Source of the DNA: Shewanella sp. MTB7
GTDB lineage: Bacteria; Pseudomonadota; Gammaproteobacteria; Enterobacterales; Shewanellaceae
Assembly (NCBI RefSeq): GCF_027571385.1
Contig: NZ_CP085636.1
Span: 5,256,501 to 5,320,500, forward strand
Length of the DNA: 64,000 nucleotides
Direction of reading: 5' to 3'
Numbering within the stretch: position 1 is the stretch's first letter; every line of letters starts with the position of its first letter. Under the pieces are notes generated by a model, which searched no databases, had not been told where the DNA came from, and saw only the letters and a list, made by a program, of their open reading frames with translations. Shown piece after piece: positions 63,025-64,000 of the stretch. The position numbers were made by a program, and so were the translations under genes.

Positions 63025-63744
63025 ATGAGACACACAAAATTTTCTGACCATTTAGCAAATAAAACAATCCCTTACAACACCGTCACTTTACCTTACGAAC
63101 AGCCTAAACTGAATGTGAACTATTGGATTGTGGATAATTTTTTTTCACATCAAGAAGCTGTGACAATTGCTAATCGTTGTTTTAATAAAGACACAAAAAA
63201 ATGGAAATTAGGGAGTCCTTATACCAAAGAGTTATGGCCAGGTATGCGCGCAGGTAAAGCACTAAAAAAAGATGAATTACTCAAAGTGGAGAACTGGGTC
63301 AAAGGAGAAATAGGTAAAGATAAAATATGGGTAGAAGAAGACGAGCAAGTTGTTGTCGATTCAAATACGGTTATTTTAGTGGGGGCTGATGAAGGTAAAG
63401 CAAGACCTCATGTAGATAACCGAAAGTTATGCCGTTATGGTGCAGTGTTATATTTAAGCCTAAATCCAGCTGCAGATTCTGGCACTTCATTCTATCGACT
63501 AAAATATGCCAATGGTGCCGCAGGTGGGAACTTGGTAGAAGATCCTTATTATAATTTGGTTGATGCATTAAAAACCAATAGTTTACCTGCTGATGCATGG
63601 TATGAAGATTATTGTATCGAAAACAAATTTAACCGATTAATTTTGTTTAAGAGTAATATTGTACACAGTGCTAGTGGCTATTTTGGTAAAAAAAAGCGGG
63701 ATAAACGTTTGGCAGTGACATTTTTCTGGATGACCGAAAAATAA
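63025..63744 (+). CDS. 2-oxoglutarate/Fe(II) oxygenase-like protein (DUF6445-like)
   Basis: 239 residues. A double-stranded beta-helix metal triad can be proposed: His129 and Asp131 in RPHVDNRK and His214 in NIVHSASGYFG, with Arg228 in KRLAVTFFW as the 2-oxoglutarate binder. RYGAVLYLSLNP and GTSFYRLKY are typical strands of the fold. Members of this group hydroxylate amino acids, peptides or sugars, but this one has no assigned substrate. It is not in an operon; neighbours give no clue. Confidence 0.8.
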   Translation: MRHTKFSDHLANKTIPYNTVTLPYEQPKLNVNYWIVDNFFSHQEAVTIANRCFNKDTKKWKLGSPYTKELWPGMRAGKALKKDELLKVENWVKGEIGKDKIWVEEDEQVVVDSNTVILVGADEGKARPHVDNRKLCRYGAVLYLSLNPAADSGTSFYRLKYANGAAGGNLVEDPYYNLVDALKTNSLPADAWYEDYCIENKFNRLILFKSNIVHSASGYFGKKKRDKRLAVTFFWMTEK

Positions 63745-64000
63745 TGGCTAATTTTTAATTTAAGCATAGAGTGTTGTATACCAGCATAAGAACAAACATA
63801 TCAGAACCAGCCTTGCACCATCAAAAGTGGGTAGATCTAGCCACCAGTAAATAGCACACACCCCTTTAAAATACTTATAAATAAGATTTAAAAACCACAA
63901 GATGTAAAATTAAAAACATTTTATGTTACAATCTGGCAACCTGAATCCTTTCGTAAAAGATGATGCCGATGACCAGAACTGCCTATATTACAATTTTAAT
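63745..64000 (+). other. AT-rich 3' end of the window, possible start of a further gene
   Basis: About 215 bases without an ORF, then ATG codons at 63960, 63963 and 63969 open a frame MMPMTRTAYITIL that runs off the window. AAAAG lies just before the first ATG. Too short to judge; it may be the signal peptide of a new gene or chance. Confidence 0.3.

Overview
The window looks like chromosome of a marine gammaproteobacterium, most likely Shewanella or a close relative. This rests on gene content and protein style: a TonB-receptor-driven polysaccharide locus without SusD, multihaem c-type cytochrome, BCCT and AGCS sodium-coupled transporters, and AT-rich intergenic DNA. I had no database, so the genus is an inference. 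No tRNA, rRNA, CRISPR array, insertion sequence or phage gene was recognised.

Bases 1-26,000 form a sulfated-galactan utilisation locus. A truncated FadR-type GntR regulator (1-388, minus) is divergent from a plus-strand run: sugar dehydrogenase (SDR), 2-dehydro-3-deoxygalactonokinase, sodium/sugar symporter, SMP-30 lactonase, aldose 1-epimerase, galE, galT, galK and a sulfatase. Two sulfatases follow on the minus strand, then a TonB-dependent receptor, two near-duplicate sulfatases, a Tat-exported GH110 alpha-galactosidase and two more sulfatases. That gives seven S1-type sulfatases, six with lipoprotein signals. The logic is: uptake by the receptor, desulfation and alpha-galactoside cleavage in the periplasm, galactose import by the symporter, then breakdown through both the Leloir route and an oxidative (De Ley-Doudoroff-like) route.

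Bases 26,000-32,000 hold an eight-haem cytochrome c with HEAT/TPR repeats, an unrecognised secreted (probably TIM-barrel) protein, a DUF417 membrane protein and a porin.

Bases 32,000-43,300 are a glycine/serine catabolism cluster: gcvP, gcvH and glyA on the minus strand; an XRE-cupin regulator, AGCS symporter, gcvT, a DadA-like D-amino-acid dehydrogenase and a LysR regulator on the plus strand. A perfect 8+8 palindrome lies between glyA and the regulator. Partial copies lie before the symporter and before a BCCT gene 10 kb away.

Bases 43,300-51,300 contain a leukocidin/alpha-haemolysin-family beta-pore-forming toxin with an unknown partner gene, a DMT exporter, a hydrolase-OsmC fusion, a BCCT transporter with a long cytoplasmic tail, and a porin.

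Bases 51,800-59,000 are a divergent catabolic cluster: enolase-superfamily enzyme, DMT exporter, RidA and YheO/DauR-type regulator on the minus strand; BCCT transporter, PhzF-fold protein and M19 dipeptidase-like protein on the plus strand. The last two seem to lack a canonical active-site residue. This is the best candidate for an undescribed pathway.

Bases 59,000-64,000 hold an unknown exported protein with a duplicated CxxC module, a membrane diguanylate cyclase, a FUSC-like membrane protein, a 2-oxoglutarate oxygenase-like protein and possibly the start of one more gene.
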